Assembly: GCA_026874595.1 (NCBI GenBank)
Contig: CM049321.1
Span: forward strand, 20,120,979 to 20,184,978
DNA from: Sipunculus nudus
Lineage: Eukaryota; Annelida; Sipuncula; Golfingiida; Sipunculidae
DNA: 64,000 bases
Direction of reading: 5' to 3'
Shown: positions 11,775 to 23,211 of the stretch, piece by piece
Layout: every line of letters starts with the position of its first letter
How positions within the stretch are numbered: position 1 is the stretch's first letter
Position numbers and translations under genes: made by a program
Notes under the pieces: model-generated
Seen by the model: only the letters and a program-made list of their open reading frames with translations
Told to the model about the DNA's origin: nothing
Database searches by the model: none

Positions 11775-12219
11775 CTGTACCTGTGATTATAACAGTTAAT
11801 ATAATACGTGAAAATATATATGTGTACTTCCAGGAAAGTTTGAAATGCCAATTACAGAAGTTTGTAATATATTTGAATTGTGTTTTTTTTTTTTAAATAC
11901 CTATTTTCCATTTAGTCCAGAAACACCAATTCAGGTAAAATTTTACATACAACGTCCTCTAGGGGATTTTAAATTTTCAACTTATTTCCGAGACAAACTT
12001 TGTTTCAACCTAGTGTGTGTGACAGATATTTGTACATGTACTTACAATGGGAAAGTTTGAGCTTGTTTTCTCTCACTTTTATTTATCTGTCCGTCTATCC
12101 CCTCTCTTCCTTTCTTTCTTATCTGAATTTGTTAATCGTTGTACGACCTCTGATCTGAACATGACGCCTAGGTGTGTTCTTGTATGCTCGACATATTTTT
12201 AAAGTAATAATAATTATAC
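11775..12219 (-). other. Intron of lectin locus A
   Basis: Between the gtataatt donor (12219 downward) and the acag acceptor. Contains short poly(T) runs. The 71-codon plus-strand ORF at 11845-12060 is inside the intron and unsupported. Confidence 0.6.
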
Positions 12220-12381
12220 CTGAAACTCTATCGTTGCAAGTGAAATCTACACCCATCAGGGCAAACAAGTCACGTGAATGCTCTTTGTCTTCACAGGGAC
12301 TCTGCCAGCCTCCCTTGCAAACGGTTTTATTGTAAGAACTGCTGTAAGCTTGTCCACCTCCTATTGTCATTTGTGCCAGCA
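12220..12381 (-). CDS. C-type lectin-like locus A, N-terminal exon
   Basis: A 162-base exon between a ctag acceptor (12385-12382) and the donor TTTCAG|GTATAA. It opens and ends in phase 1, so it joins the next exon in frame as G-F-K-C. It encodes a segment with VCKGGWQSPCEDKEHSRDLFALMG, then DFTC, a cysteine-bearing N-terminal region also found at locus C (VCKGGWQIIC). The frame stays open to the left edge, but there is no Met with a hydrophobic stretch. A signal-peptide exon is therefore expected further upstream; I could not find it. The Met that appears inside is unlikely to be the true start. Confidence 0.72.
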
Positions 12382-12385
12382 CTAG

Positions 12386-14034
12386 TAAAAACCCTTAAGT
12401 AATAAAACTTTATGATTCTTTAGATGTTAAGGCAATATGTTGTTATAAGAGGAGTTTACTAAAATACATTTCTACTCTGGTGAAACTGCTCAACAGTTCT
12501 CAACTAAACATTCATTTTTATAATTAATATGTGATGATAACAAAGGAACTGAGGTAGATTCTACGTATAGTTTCTTAAAGAAACGATATAAAGCTGTAAC
12601 ATTTAACCAATGAAACGTGAAATAGAAAAAAAAGTATGCTCAACCGAATATTTTATGAAGTATATTATATACTATGATTAAGCAATATTATGATATATTA
12701 TATGATATATATGCAGATATTATTCAATTGAGTATACACGTTCCATTTCATGAGACTTTCAGTAAAGATTAACTTACAAATTAGACAAATAACAGTTGGT
12801 TTAAACCCTCTAACGAAGCTCTTGATGCGATCCATGACATCAATATTAAGAGGAAAAAAAATATATATACTTGAACAGTGGTTCTCGACGGGAAGTTTGA
12901 TATACCTGAAATTGGATTTCATTTGTCCATTACAAGTACCTGGTATATTAGATTATGTGCGTATAATATTATACATACGGATATTGCAAATATATTCAAG
13001 AGTAGTTAGATTTGAAAGTCCCCGTGTGATTCCGGCAAAGCAAACGTTGAATCTCGAAAGAAACTTATTAAGTGCATTAAACCCAAATAAGCAGAAAGCT
13101 GAAGGTAGCTATGGCATAGGCGACTAAAAATGTTATAACTATTTACCAAAAATTGTGTACTTTTAGTTGGTATGGCCAGCTGCTGGTAAGTATAAAATTT
13201 CACAGTTTACATTCTCTCCCGTGTGAGGCCAAGTATTCAAATTACCTTCATATAAAAACAATCGAAACAGAATCTCGATTGAATCAACAATCTACAAAAC
13301 GTGCTTACATGGCTCTTGCATTCATTGAATAGTTCTAAAAATGTTATGGAGAAGCTACCCCACCACCTTTAAACGACATTAACTTTTAACTCACCGTCTA
13401 TTACATGGCATCTAGGTAAAATATTGCATATATAGATATATCGTTTAAAAGACAGATGTATTAGTAAAGTTCCAAACCGTTTTACTCGGCCAATATGCCG
13501 AAAGTCTGGGTGAGATGGTTTATCCAATGTATGGCTATCTGTCAAAGGAATAATGGACGAGCATGCAAGAGAAATCAATGCCGAGTATTTTCCGTACTGA
13601 AGAGTACATAAGATCCTTATAGGTATCCATCAGAAATGTGACAGCAAAATCAAGATCAAACATATTTCCGTTAATTAAGGGAACCATATGATTGTCCCTA
13701 AATTAAGGGCATGAATTGTATTAGCACAAAAGAGGTAGCAAATTAAAGAATTCAAACCTGCAGAACGGAATACAATTTTTTGAATTCCTATGTAGAAAAC
13801 AACCCCCCCCCCCCGTCTCTCTATGAATCTTTTCAGGGGACCGTTAAAAGTTTCATAGCTGACTCTGCCTGGACAACTAGTCCCTTATCTTCAGCAAAGA
13901 GAAGTTTCTTGTCATCCACTTCTTCTGTTATGTTGCTGCTCCATCAAACATAAATAGGATACTCAAGAATATTGCTGGAACCATAGGCCCTTGAAGTCGT
14001 CAGGAATATCGGACAACCCTGAATAGTTATGACA
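12386..14034. other. No gene seen; upstream of lectin locus A
   Basis: Should hold the promoter and first exon of locus A if that gene is active, but no signal-peptide ORF was recognised. The ORFs at 12750-13127 and 13369-13578 show no domain. A C12 tract is at 13803-13814. Confidence 0.4.
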
Positions 14035-14180
14035 AACAGTTTTTACGGTTCCATTCCCCGCACCCAACAGCAAAATTGTTTGTGCTTATCAAAACAGCTA
14101 TGGTCAAAAGTATCTTCATGCAACATCTTATTCCGTGCCATTTTCAGTTCGGAAACAAATATATGACCGTAAAAACTGTT
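14035..14180. mobile_element. Possible MITE with perfect 15-base inverted ends
   Basis: AACAGTTTTTACGGT at 14035-14049 is matched exactly by its reverse complement at 14166-14180, giving a 146-base unit without an ORF. Perfect arms at this spacing are unlikely by chance in one window. No target-site duplication is clear, so an ordinary long hairpin remains possible. Confidence 0.45.
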
Positions 14181-14817
14181 ATTACGACCACCTAAGACCA
14201 CCTTCCAAATAGGAATCACTTGTCCACAATTCCGATCCCTTTTTGCCCTTTAATAAGGACCTCGCTTGAACGACAACGAAATGGCGACTACTTTATCAAG
14301 GTCCCAGTGGTGGTCGTAATTTGGGGTTTTTATTGTACTACGTTATCCACTGAGCTCTGTTTTACTCCTTTAGTTATCTATTAATTAAATATAACCATGG
14401 TGATATAAACAGATAATACTGGTAGGCAAAGACCTATTTACGGCACTGGTTGTTTAGTATGGCAGTTGATGATCTTAATGTGTCTGGCACATTTATACCC
14501 ATGGAGATGGATTGTCGATGTATCACACAAGTACCATGACCGCTAAGGGTCTTAAACTCCTTAGAATTATGGGCAAAGCTAATGTATATTTATTTGATTT
14601 ACTCTTAGCATTCTTCAGGAATCTTTCTATATACAACAGGAAGGTAGGTTACCCTATGGTTGGCAAAAATTGTCTCTTTAAGAAAAGTGCGATAACGAGG
14701 CTTTATTACATCTTTATAGCCAGGAAATTCGAGCTGATGTTATCCCTTAATTTATTGACAAGTCATATATTTCCGCGAATGTGATTGTTGAATATTACAT
14801 ATTTCCAAGAAATTGAA
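14181..14817. other. No gene seen
   Basis: The 90-codon ORF at 14512-14784 has no recognisable domain. No RNA gene or clear repeat was noticed. Confidence 0.4.
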
Positions 14818-15065
14818 AGTGCTAGACAGTCGAGGTAAAACGCTCGGCTATCTCCGCTTGTGACCCAAGTTCGATTCCCGGCGTTGCTCTGAGATTATAT
14901 TGTAGATGCCGGTCCAAGGTCGGTGCTTTTCTCCGGGTCCTCCGGTGTCCTCCATCTCCAACGACTACCAAACGCCACCATCTGAGTCATAGGGAATGCC
15001 CTGTAATAGTTATTATAATTACCTGTACAATCCTTGTAAAATACGTCAAATTTATATAAGAAAGC
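14818..15065 (+). mobile_element. tRNA-derived SINE, MetaSINE-like core, copy 1
   Basis: The tRNA-like head holds a degenerate A box (cgaggtaaaacgctcggc) and a B box (agttcgattcc). The core ttttctccgggtcctccggt follows; it resembles the conserved core of MetaSINEs (from memory). The 3' part gactaccaaacgccaccatc, then gttattataatt and tgtacaatccttgtaaaata, matches copies at 39996-40241 and 42380-42480. Non-coding. Confidence 0.85.
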
Positions 15066-15245
15066 ATAATTCATGATTACTTAGATAATCATCATATCCT
15101 ACCTAACGTAAATTTTTTTTCACGTGAATGGACTCCACTTTCACGTTGGGTGTTAACCTGGTACCTACATATATGACAGACACGAATATATGGCTGAAGA
15201 GGATGTCATTGTTCTAAGCCTAATTTTGTCGAAATAGAATTAAAT
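15066..15245. other. No gene seen
   Basis: Short spacer between two SINE-type repeats. No feature recognised. Confidence 0.4.
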
Positions 15246-15528
15246 ACAAAGCAAGCTTCACAAGCGAGTATGTCACCCCGTAACACACCCCCTCTTAAGA
15301 GCGTTCTGTTATCAGAACAAGAGCAATTATCCCAGGAATCACACTTTAGTGAGCTTATTCCCTGGGCCACAAAGTTAACTGTCACGTTAGACGAGCCCCC
15401 ATTTTGTAACGAGGACAAATAAATGAAGGGAAAAATCCTTGGCCGGTCCCGGAAGTCGAACCCAAGGCGGTGGCGCCCAAGTCCGGCGAACCAACCGCTT
15501 CGCTAGCAAAGCAAGCTTCACAAGCGAG
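15246..15528 (-). mobile_element. Second tRNA-derived SINE type, flanked by 22-base direct repeats
   Basis: Read on the minus strand, a tRNA-like head starts near 15505: an A-box-like TAGCGAAGCGGTTGG and a B box GGGTTCGACTTCC (near 15455). The body runs to about 15269. The 22-base string caaagcaagcttcacaagcg plus ag lies on both sides (about 15247-15268 and 15507-15528), which fits a target-site duplication made by LINE machinery. A gtcaccccgtaaca / gtcaccccataaca motif also follows both repeats, so part of the flank may be duplicated sequence. The 70-codon ORF here is not a gene. Confidence 0.65.
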
Positions 15529-15589
15529 ACAGTTCGGTCCGCTTTTATGTCACCCCATAACAAATGGCATTCAGCTTTATATCTCCATA

Positions 15590-18500
15590 AGTGCTTAAAA
15601 TAACATTTTTTTTTAATTCAAGTGCTTCAAATTTTAATATTCTTACATTTCTAAGTGAGTCAGATATATCTGAACAAACTTTTTTTTACGAAAATACATT
15701 TCCATATGATATGTTCAAATGTTTCTTTCTCATCTTTACAAAATGTACAATGTTTATTTTCTTTAATACCAATAAGATATAATAATGGATTCAAAGTCAA
15801 GCATCTATGCAATAAATGAAATTGAAAATATCTTAATTTTGTTGAGTTTGAATTTTTATAAATATTTTTAAAACCTCTAAAAACCAATTTCTCTTCTATA
15901 ACAAGTTCTTCTTTCCAGGTTGAACTTATTTTTTTCTGGTTTCTTATATTTCTTATTAATTAAATAATTGTATACAAATCTCGATGGCTTCTTATGATTT
16001 CTTAATCTCTCAATTTGGGGTCTACTGGAATCTTGAGTATCTAATTGTTTTAAGTAGCCTTTCCAATTTTTTTGGAATGGCATCCAAAAAACTAACATAA
16101 TGCAAACAATTACATTTCCCCTGAAATTTATTTTCCAATTCTTTATGCGTTCAAAGTCTGAACCCTATTATATCTTTTCTTATTATATCTCTGATATAAC
16201 TGCATTTTAATATTTTGATATCGTCATATACAAAAAATTATCCGTCAATTTTGATGTGAGAGTTAAACCATATATTTTGGTGTAATACATTATATTTGTT
16301 GATCTCATCATAATTAAAATTAGACCATGCTTTTACAACATCAATCCAAAATTGGATTTAAATTTAAAACATTGATCACGTCTTTTGTCTTAAGGTTGCA
16401 ATCAAGCATGAAATCTACTTTTAGTGCATAAGTAAAAAGTACATGTGATTTTGTACCAACTTTTTATCATTTAATCCAGGAGACCTTTAAAGCTTGTTCT
16501 TTTGTATCTATATCTTTTACATCAAATCCCCCATGTTCTTTTGACCCGATAAGTGTCATCCATTTGACTCTCTTTCTTCCCTTTAACCACACAAATTCCC
16601 GCATCAATTTTGTAACTGTATTTTTAATTCGAGAATTAGGGGTTGGTAGAACACATATATTAATTTCGATAGAACCTGTGATTTCAAAAAAGTTTTTTCC
16701 CATATGGGGTAAGTAATCGTTTTGACCACAATTTCAAAGATTCTCTCACTTCCTCCTTCCTTGTATTATAATTAATTTCTATAATATCATGAACATCATG
16801 TGATATCTTTACACCTAACACTGTTAGATGTCCTTCTGTTATTTGAATACCGATAATTATATCTGTTATTTGATAACCGAGTTTATCTAAATTGTTAAAA
16901 TGGTGATTAAGCGGCATAATATGCTTTTTTCAATATTCACCTTTGCTCATAATTCTTCAATATTTGTAATATAAATTTAACACCTTCTAAATTTTTTTAA
17001 TGTAAAACTAGTATCATCAGCGTATTGCGATATAATAAAATTAGGATCACCTATCTCGATATCCTTGGCCTTCTTTTGATTTCTAATTAAATTGCTAATA
17101 TTTCCGCACTGATTATAAATAAATAAGGTGATAAAGGACAAACTTGCCTCATTTCTCTGTAGATGTTAAAGAATGATGATAACCAACTATTATTAATGAT
17201 AGACCTAGAAATATCTTAAAAAATGGTTTTAATCCATTTAATTATCTGATTACCAACATTGAAATATTCTAAGGCTTGAATGAAAAATTCCCATTCTAAG
17301 TTGTCAAACGCTTTTTCATAGTCAATTACTTAAAGGTATGCTTCTCCTCTTTAATTTTTACAAAAATCCATTATTGGCAGTATTCGAACTATATTTTCTC
17401 CGATAAATCTATTTTAAAAAGCCTGCTTGATCCTCATTGATTATTGAATGTAAAGCTAATTTTAGACGGTTAGCAATGGTTTTTGTGATCATTTTATAAT
17501 CAGTATTCATTAAACTTATCGGTCTGCAATTTTTTAATAAAAGAGGATCTTTCCCATTTTTTTTGTATAAGTGTCACTGTTCCCTGTTTTTGGGAATAAG
17601 TAAGTATATTGCTTTCAAATGAATCATTAACAGCTCTATAGAAAACTATTTTTAAAGGATTCCAAAGTTGTTTAAAGAACTCCTCTGGTAACCCGTTTAT
17701 GTCTGGGGATTAGTTTTGTAATTATTTTAAACTGTACTATAGTTCATCCATTGTGTTTTGGGCATCTATTTGTATTTTTATTTCATCGGGTATTTTTAAA
17801 TGGTTACCTTTTAGAAAGTCATTATTTTTTACATTTTTTCACATTTTAATTTTGAAACATAAATTTTCTATAAAAATCCACTCGTTCTTGTGATATAAGT
17901 GTTGTGTTTTTAATGATTTTTCCATTCACTCCATTCACATACAATCTGTTGTTTTTGTTTTTCTTGAATAATTTCTCTTTTCTAAATTTAAAAAAATATT
18001 TAGTAGGTTTTTCACCTTCATCTTACCATTTTACTTTACATGTTAATAAAGCTCCTTCAGTTTTTTCCTGTATGTATTTTTCTATTTCTTTTTTTGTGTG
18101 CATTTTTATATTCATAGGGATGGCTTGAACATGTTACCTTAATCTTTTTTTCTAGCTCTTTCATTTTAGTTCTTTACAATGTTTGTTTATCTTTACTATA
18201 TGTAACGGTTTTATTTATTACGATTTTCCATTTTCAATTTATCACACAGTAACATAGGTTAAGTATTTTCATTATTTTCTATAACAGATACAATTGTTTT
18301 TGTAATAAGTGATTGATAATTGGAATCTTCCAATATTCCGGGCCCTTTACATGCATGCTGTTTTCAATTTTCACATCAATGCTACAATGGTCTGTTCTAA
18401 TGGCTAAATTTTTCTCTGTAGAACAAGTTAACGCTAAAATTGATGTCGATGTTAAGAAACAGTCAATTCGGCTAGCTGTTATATGAGGTTGTGATCGAGA

Positions 18501-18740
18501 CCAAGTATAGATTTTTTTCATCTTGGTGTTTTGTTTATGTTATTCTAATTTATTGTTAGTTTTACTAATGATTTTATAACCAATATTCATACATTCATTG
18601 TCCACCTTAACCTCCTTCCGAGATTTACTTTGAGTATTCACCATAAATAATTAACCATTGCTAGTAACATTACAATCGACCTTATAAACTTCTTCAAAAT
18701 CTCCTTTTCTAGATTCTACACAACAAACAAAATTTAAGGC
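15590..18740 (-). pseudogene. Decayed LINE, 5'-truncated ORF2 fragment
   Basis: A second non-LTR element on the minus strand, with stops and frameshifts throughout. In coding order: LNFVCCVESRKGD, the end of a GGDFN-type endonuclease region (about 18740-18650); IYTWSRSQPHITASRIDCF and RTDHC (18510-18380); NCRPISLMNTDYKMITK (about 17525-17475); VIDYEKAFDNLEWEFF (about 17330-17285); VCPLSPYLFIISAEILA (about 17135-17085); QYADDTSFTLK, the reverse-transcriptase active site (about 17028-17000); GGFDVKD (16530); and CTFCKDEKETFEHIIWKC, a zinc-finger-like tail (about 15760-15710). The 3' end is near an A run at about 15602-15615. The wording differs from the first LINE, so it is a separate and older family. 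No ORF1 is present. Confidence 0.88.
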
Positions 18741-19795
18741 ACACATAAAACAATAATAAATAGAAAAGTAATTCAAGTGGCGAATGGATGCATATTAATA
18801 ACATGGCTGCAGATCGCTGTAATAGGAAATATCAGCTGGTTACCAGGAGCGTCCCTCTACATGTATACAGCTAATGACAAAACACTCAGAACTTTGATAA
18901 TTATCTTATAGCTATGTTAAATATATTGATGCTAAGCCGGAAACAGTCTGTATCGCTCAATTTCTAAAGTTATTTACTAATTTATTCATATATTACTTAA
19001 TTAAAACCATAAAAACATGGTTTTTAATTTAGTATAATAACGAGAACTGTTCTTGATAGCTCTCTACACTAAGGGATTCCGTCAAACTACTTTTATATTT
19101 TTGTCTTACTAAAAAGTAACAGGAATTGGTACTCTCCCTGTCTTGGGTCAAATTGAGAGAAATTTCCTTCAGGGCAGATCTGTTGTGAAACAAAATTAAG
19201 GAAGCTTTTAATCAGGGAATTTACTTTGATATCAGAAAGAACAGAACAGAAGATCCTAATTGTATTTTTTCAGTAAATCAAACGTCTGTAAAGCATATGT
19301 AATGTCACACCATTAATCACTTATATACAGCAATTCCGCCTTGCATATGAAAGATCATATATATTGTATATATATATATTAAAGATTTTTATTTGTTTTA
19401 TCGGTATATTAAAGGAAACACAAAGGCCTTCTGTATATGGGCATTGCTGTTCAATGAGGTTGAAGGGAACAATGTGATCAAAATATGTTCTGGTTTAGTC
19501 TTCCGGGGCCTGTTGCAATGACATTATACTGGACCTCGGCCAGGAGGCGGACCGAAATACCATTGTTACAATTGTGATGCCGTTATAGTTACTATAGTGA
19601 CATACATATGTTACTTTGCTTAGGTCACCTACTTAACATAAGTCACACTATTTCCACACATCCCTTAATTATAGGTTTTATTTGCACTAGCAGCCATCCC
19701 TGAAGATAAGACATCAGCGTGAGCACCTGCAAATCAACAAAGATAACTGTACCAACACCAAACACGGGGACCTTTAGCTAAGACGCGAGTTACCA
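18741..19795. other. No gene seen
   Basis: No ORF of note. There is an AT run near 19360. The stretch at 19500-19580 is richer in GC but shows no exon I can support. Confidence 0.4.
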
Positions 19796-20059
19796 CACTG
19801 TTAAAAATAACCGTAACAATACACACATTATTTGTGTTATTTCACACTGCATGTTGCTGTTAGGGAATTTACACCTCTCAGTACAGTTTTAGCACATCTC
19901 AGTGCAGTGTTATCAGTGCCCCTCTGCCTGGTTGTCCGCTCACAGGCTGACCCGCAGGACAACACACCGCCTTGCACTGTATTTAATTACACACCATAAC
20001 CTGCACGCGCGTACGCGAAGTCTAACTGACCGTGGCCAGCCCAGCAGGCCACCGGCTCA

Positions 20060-20240
20060 CAGGGCTGTGACGTGACTGGTCATGAACTGGGTCAGCGCGG
20101 GATTTATAGCGTCGGCTGGACCAGGGTCAACAAGCGCTGTTTTGTCTGCCTGTGCACTGTACCAAAAATCGCCAGTGTTACCACTGGTTACCGAATTTGC
20201 ATCCAGTTTCTGTCAATAAGTGAAGACTTCAAGTTCAGTA
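20060..20240 (+). promoter_or_regulatory. GC-rich promoter-like segment and possible non-coding first exon
   Basis: A GC-rich stretch (about 19900-20140) in AT-rich surroundings holds ctgtgacgtgact near 20067, a CRE-like TGACGTGA, and gggatttatagcg near 20098, a weak TATA-like box. About 140 bases further on, cagtag|gtttgtatag at about 20240 would serve as a splice donor. It faces the acceptor at 20530. This is an inferred transcription start, not a demonstrated one. Confidence 0.3.
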
Positions 20241-20531
20241 GGTTTGTATAGTAATTTATAACTTTGCATAAATTCCTTGATATTTAGATTTCATTTGTCG
20301 TGTTCAACAGTGGGCGATAATACGAGAATGTTATACTTATTTAAAGGGCATATATGTACAGGCTGTCTGGGTTCTATATAGACAATCATCTTAACATGTT
20401 CTTTTAAAAAACAATGCAGGCCTATCATTCATCAAACTGAACATTACAGCTTGTTTAGAATTATAGAATTGAAAAAAATTTAAAAAATGAAAAAAGGCTT
20501 GACTGTTTTTTTTTTTTTTTTTTCTTGCAGA

Positions 20532-20672
20532 ATGATGGCAGGTACTAATCCACCAAGAGGATCACAGGAAAAGAAACCTGGAGGAAAGAGGAGACAAGTT
20601 GTCAGTGCAAAAGTTAAAAATCGCTGTGAGAGAATGAAAGACTTTGGAAATGAGTGGGGTTTAGAGTATTAA
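20532..20672 (+). CDS. Small basic ORF behind a strong splice acceptor
   Basis: The ORF encodes 46 residues, MMAGTNPPRGSQEKKPGGKR at the start, followed by RQVVSAKVKNRCERMKDF. It begins two bases after a textbook acceptor (a T17 run then cttgcag, ending at 20530). It is very basic and has no membrane segment or known domain. If the exon uses a donor inside NEWG (for example TGGG|GTTTAG near 20660), it could join the exon-like piece after tctgcag at 21288, where the frame ends after a few codons or about 30 codons, depending on phase. An AATAAA at 21364-21369 could end the transcript. I do not recognise the product. A captured host exon, the remains of a transposase N-terminus, or chance are all possible. 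Confidence 0.35.
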   Translation: MMAGTNPPRGSQEKKPGGKRRQVVSAKVKNRCERMKDFGNEWGLEY

Positions 20673-20691
20673 ATTTCCTTATACTCCTCAG

Positions 20692-20692
<1 letters not shown>

Positions 20693-20761
<69 letters not shown>
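20693..20761. repeat. (AT)n microsatellite, about 69 bases
   Basis: Pure TA dinucleotide run. It sits 20 bases after the stop of the small ORF, inside the inverted-repeat element. Confidence 0.97.
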
Positions 20762-20763
<2 letters not shown>

Positions 20764-21363
20764 CTCAGTGTGTATTTTTGGATTTTTTATTTCATGCAGT
20801 TGTAAGACTCAAAAAGATAAAATAAACCTAACATATATATTCCTGAAACTTAACTCTCATATGTGATTTCTATTGAACTGTTTTTCTTTTCAGTTGATTT
20901 ACAAATTTAACGTGTGTAGCTGTTAGATCATTGAACTATTACTAAGGCTTCTTATAGCACAGAATCTTTATTTTATTATTATATCTATAATTGAATGTTT
21001 TGATAGTAAATAGTGTTTAGCACAAATATGATATATGGTTGTGTTTTAGTTTATTGTAAGATAGATTAAATGAGTTTAGTTTTAGGCAGATTAATACAGT
21101 ATTTTGTCTCAACATTAAGAGCAGCCTTTTTTCACCTGCTATTCATGTCCCTTGATCGAGTGTCTTTTTATTTTATTACATATATTATTACTGCACAGGA
21201 TAAATTAAGTCGGGTACATTTTCCGCTCAGAATCACCTACATGTGTCCTGAATCTTATTGAAACCCTTGTGTTTTTCTTTTCTGCAGGTATTGCAATTTT
21301 GAATGCATAGATGTAAATATAATATACACTGTGGTGTATTTTATACAATATTTTAGAAATGTA

Positions 21364-21369
21364 AATAAA
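21364..21369 (+). terminator. Candidate polyadenylation signal
   Basis: AATAAA about 75 bases after a polypyrimidine acceptor (cttttctgcag, ending near 21288). Its position fits the end of a transcript running right through the inverted-repeat element. AATAAA is common in AT-rich DNA, so the support is weak. Confidence 0.3.
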
Positions 21370-21824
21370 TGTTTTATTACTTAAATTGGTTGCTCCTCTG
21401 TTACTTACAAAAAAGAAATGTAAATGGTTGACACCTTTTTATAGACGAGCTGCATGAATGTTCTAATACACCAGCCCTCTGATGCTCGGCCCCCTTCCTC
21501 GGGTGTGAAACGGGTATTACACAATTTTAAATTGAAATTTGTGAACCTTTAATTAAAGCTTACTGTGCCGCTCCCATAATATGTAAAACTACATCCCACT
21601 CCCCCTGTGAATGTAAAATGTCTGTAAAATGACATAACAAATAACTGTAAAGTACTGGTTATCCCATTGTAAAATTACACTGCAATTCAATGTAAAAATA
21701 ACATTCAATTGAGATGTAAAATAACACAAATAAATTATTGTAAAATTACATTACTATGTAATGTCAACTCTGCTGCCATTGCATTGTAATGTAAATTTAC
21801 AATCTTTTTTTAACAGTGCAGATA

Positions 21825-22700
21825 GGGTATTTCATTACTATTTTTATATTTTTCCAAGAGGTTTGATAATTAACACCTTATAGACGTAATGATTTATAGA
21901 TATAAATTCATATCAACCTGATCTTCTAATAGTAGGCAGTGATTGTTTTAGAAAGATTTATCATGTTCATGTTACATGTATGATACTTTCATTGAAGGCT
22001 ACCCACACCAGGTCCGAGTAATTTCAGAGCAGACTTTTTCGAGATTTATCAGACTCTGTTTTGCCTTTAACAAAACAAATGCAAAATACGTGATACTAAT
22101 GGTAAAAATAAAAGGAATCCTTGTTATTTCATATTATAAACCTGATTATTACAGTTTTAGGATATATCAACAAATTGTAACTTGTAATAAATACCAATGA
22201 CATTACCAGTTCCAGCAAGGCTAGATAGTACCTATGGTGTTTTCAGATTTTTTGCGAGTTTGAATTCTGTGCGTTCTTAGGAATAACATTTTTTACGATT
22301 CTCAGAACCATGCAAAGTTTTATAGAATAAGAACATGTATTTATATCAGAGGTGGTTTTACTTTCGGCTGAGAACATTTAGATGAAAATACATAATATTT
22401 TAACCTGATAATGTATAAGAAAAATTATCAAAAGAAAATATGATTAACAAATAAAAAAGATGCCAATATCAATACAGATATGGCTTCCTGGTTCCATGTT
22501 TTCTATGTATATATTTATTAATAGTTTGTCAAATAGCATTACGCACACCAATCATGGCATAATGAAAAAAAAATGCATGTTTCTCGACACCTTTATTTTC
22601 TTGTGATCATCAAATAGACCACTTTATAACGACATACACCTGTAAAACGCTTTACAACAATAATTCCTGAACAGAATAGATATTTAAGCGTTTAACAGTC
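21825..22700. repeat. Left segment of the tandem duplicon, copy 2
   Basis: Paralogous to 1-1040 (see there for anchors). Its left edge is 7 bases from the right end of the CACTG element, so that element may have inserted at the edge of this block. No exon seen; the 74-codon ORF at 21976-22200 lies partly in the part that does not align. Confidence 0.75.
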
Positions 22701-22736
22701 AGATAGCAACATATCTTAGATACATTTAATTAGAAG

Positions 22737-22739
<3 letters not shown>

Positions 22740-22776
<37 letters not shown>
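22740..22776. repeat. (AT)n microsatellite
   Basis: Pure TA run of about 37 bases, followed by imperfect AT repeats. Confidence 0.95.
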
Positions 22777-22780
<4 letters not shown>

Positions 22781-22900
22781 TATTCAAATGTATAAATATA
22801 TATCTCAAGTCCAAATGGATAAATCACGTATGGCTGAAAAATATTTGCTAAGAAAAAATGTGTTTAAAGGAGTACTCTCGAAATGAGAATATATTATAAA

Positions 22901-23211
22901 CTAGCAATTACCCGTGCTACGCACGGTTTTGGGCGAGCATTTAGTTCTGATGTCAAATAGTCTGTCAAAGTTCCATGTCTTGGGTGTACAATGTTACTGT
23001 CTCTTTGAATCCGACATTTGGTATAAGTGTTCTGTCTCTGAGTTATTCTTGTGTCGAAGTGTGAATGACCTGGACGAATACGTTCTTGTCCGAATGGTGG
23101 AATGTCTTCGGACAAACCCGGAGCATATGTATGTAAAAAATCACGGCAAACCGTAGTGTCAGAGCAGACATGTAAATTCACACAAATCGCGTTACGCTAT
23201 TAATATATAGA
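22901..23211 (-). mobile_element. Non-autonomous Helitron with precise ends
   Basis: Read on the minus strand, the unit starts TCTATATATTAATAGCG (from 23211). It ends with the hairpin CCGTGCGTAGCACGG, then GTAATTGCTAG (22901). The base before is A and the base after is T. TC...CTAG ends, a hairpin about 11 bases before CTAG and insertion between A and T are the defining marks of Helitrons. At 311 bases it codes for nothing. A relative sharing only the TC-side end lies at 24755-24870. Small ORFs on both strands here are shadows. Confidence 0.88.

Larger units (their letters stand above)
19796..21818. mobile_element. 2-kb DNA element with CACTGTTAAAAA inverted ends
   Basis: The left end CACTGTTAAAAATAACC and the inverted right end (CACTGTTAAAAAAAG on the minus strand, ending at 21818) match over 12 bases. 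A second matching block lies inside: attatttgtgttatttcac at about 19827, against atttatttgtgttattttac inverted at about 21735. The right 250 bases are dense in tgtaaaat/taaca units, like the subterminal repeats of CMC-type elements. No transposase is seen. No exact target-site duplication was found (cca to the left, cag to the right). It sits beside the duplicon segment starting at 21825. The CACTG end hints at an EnSpm/Chapaev-like group; this is inference. Confidence 0.6.
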
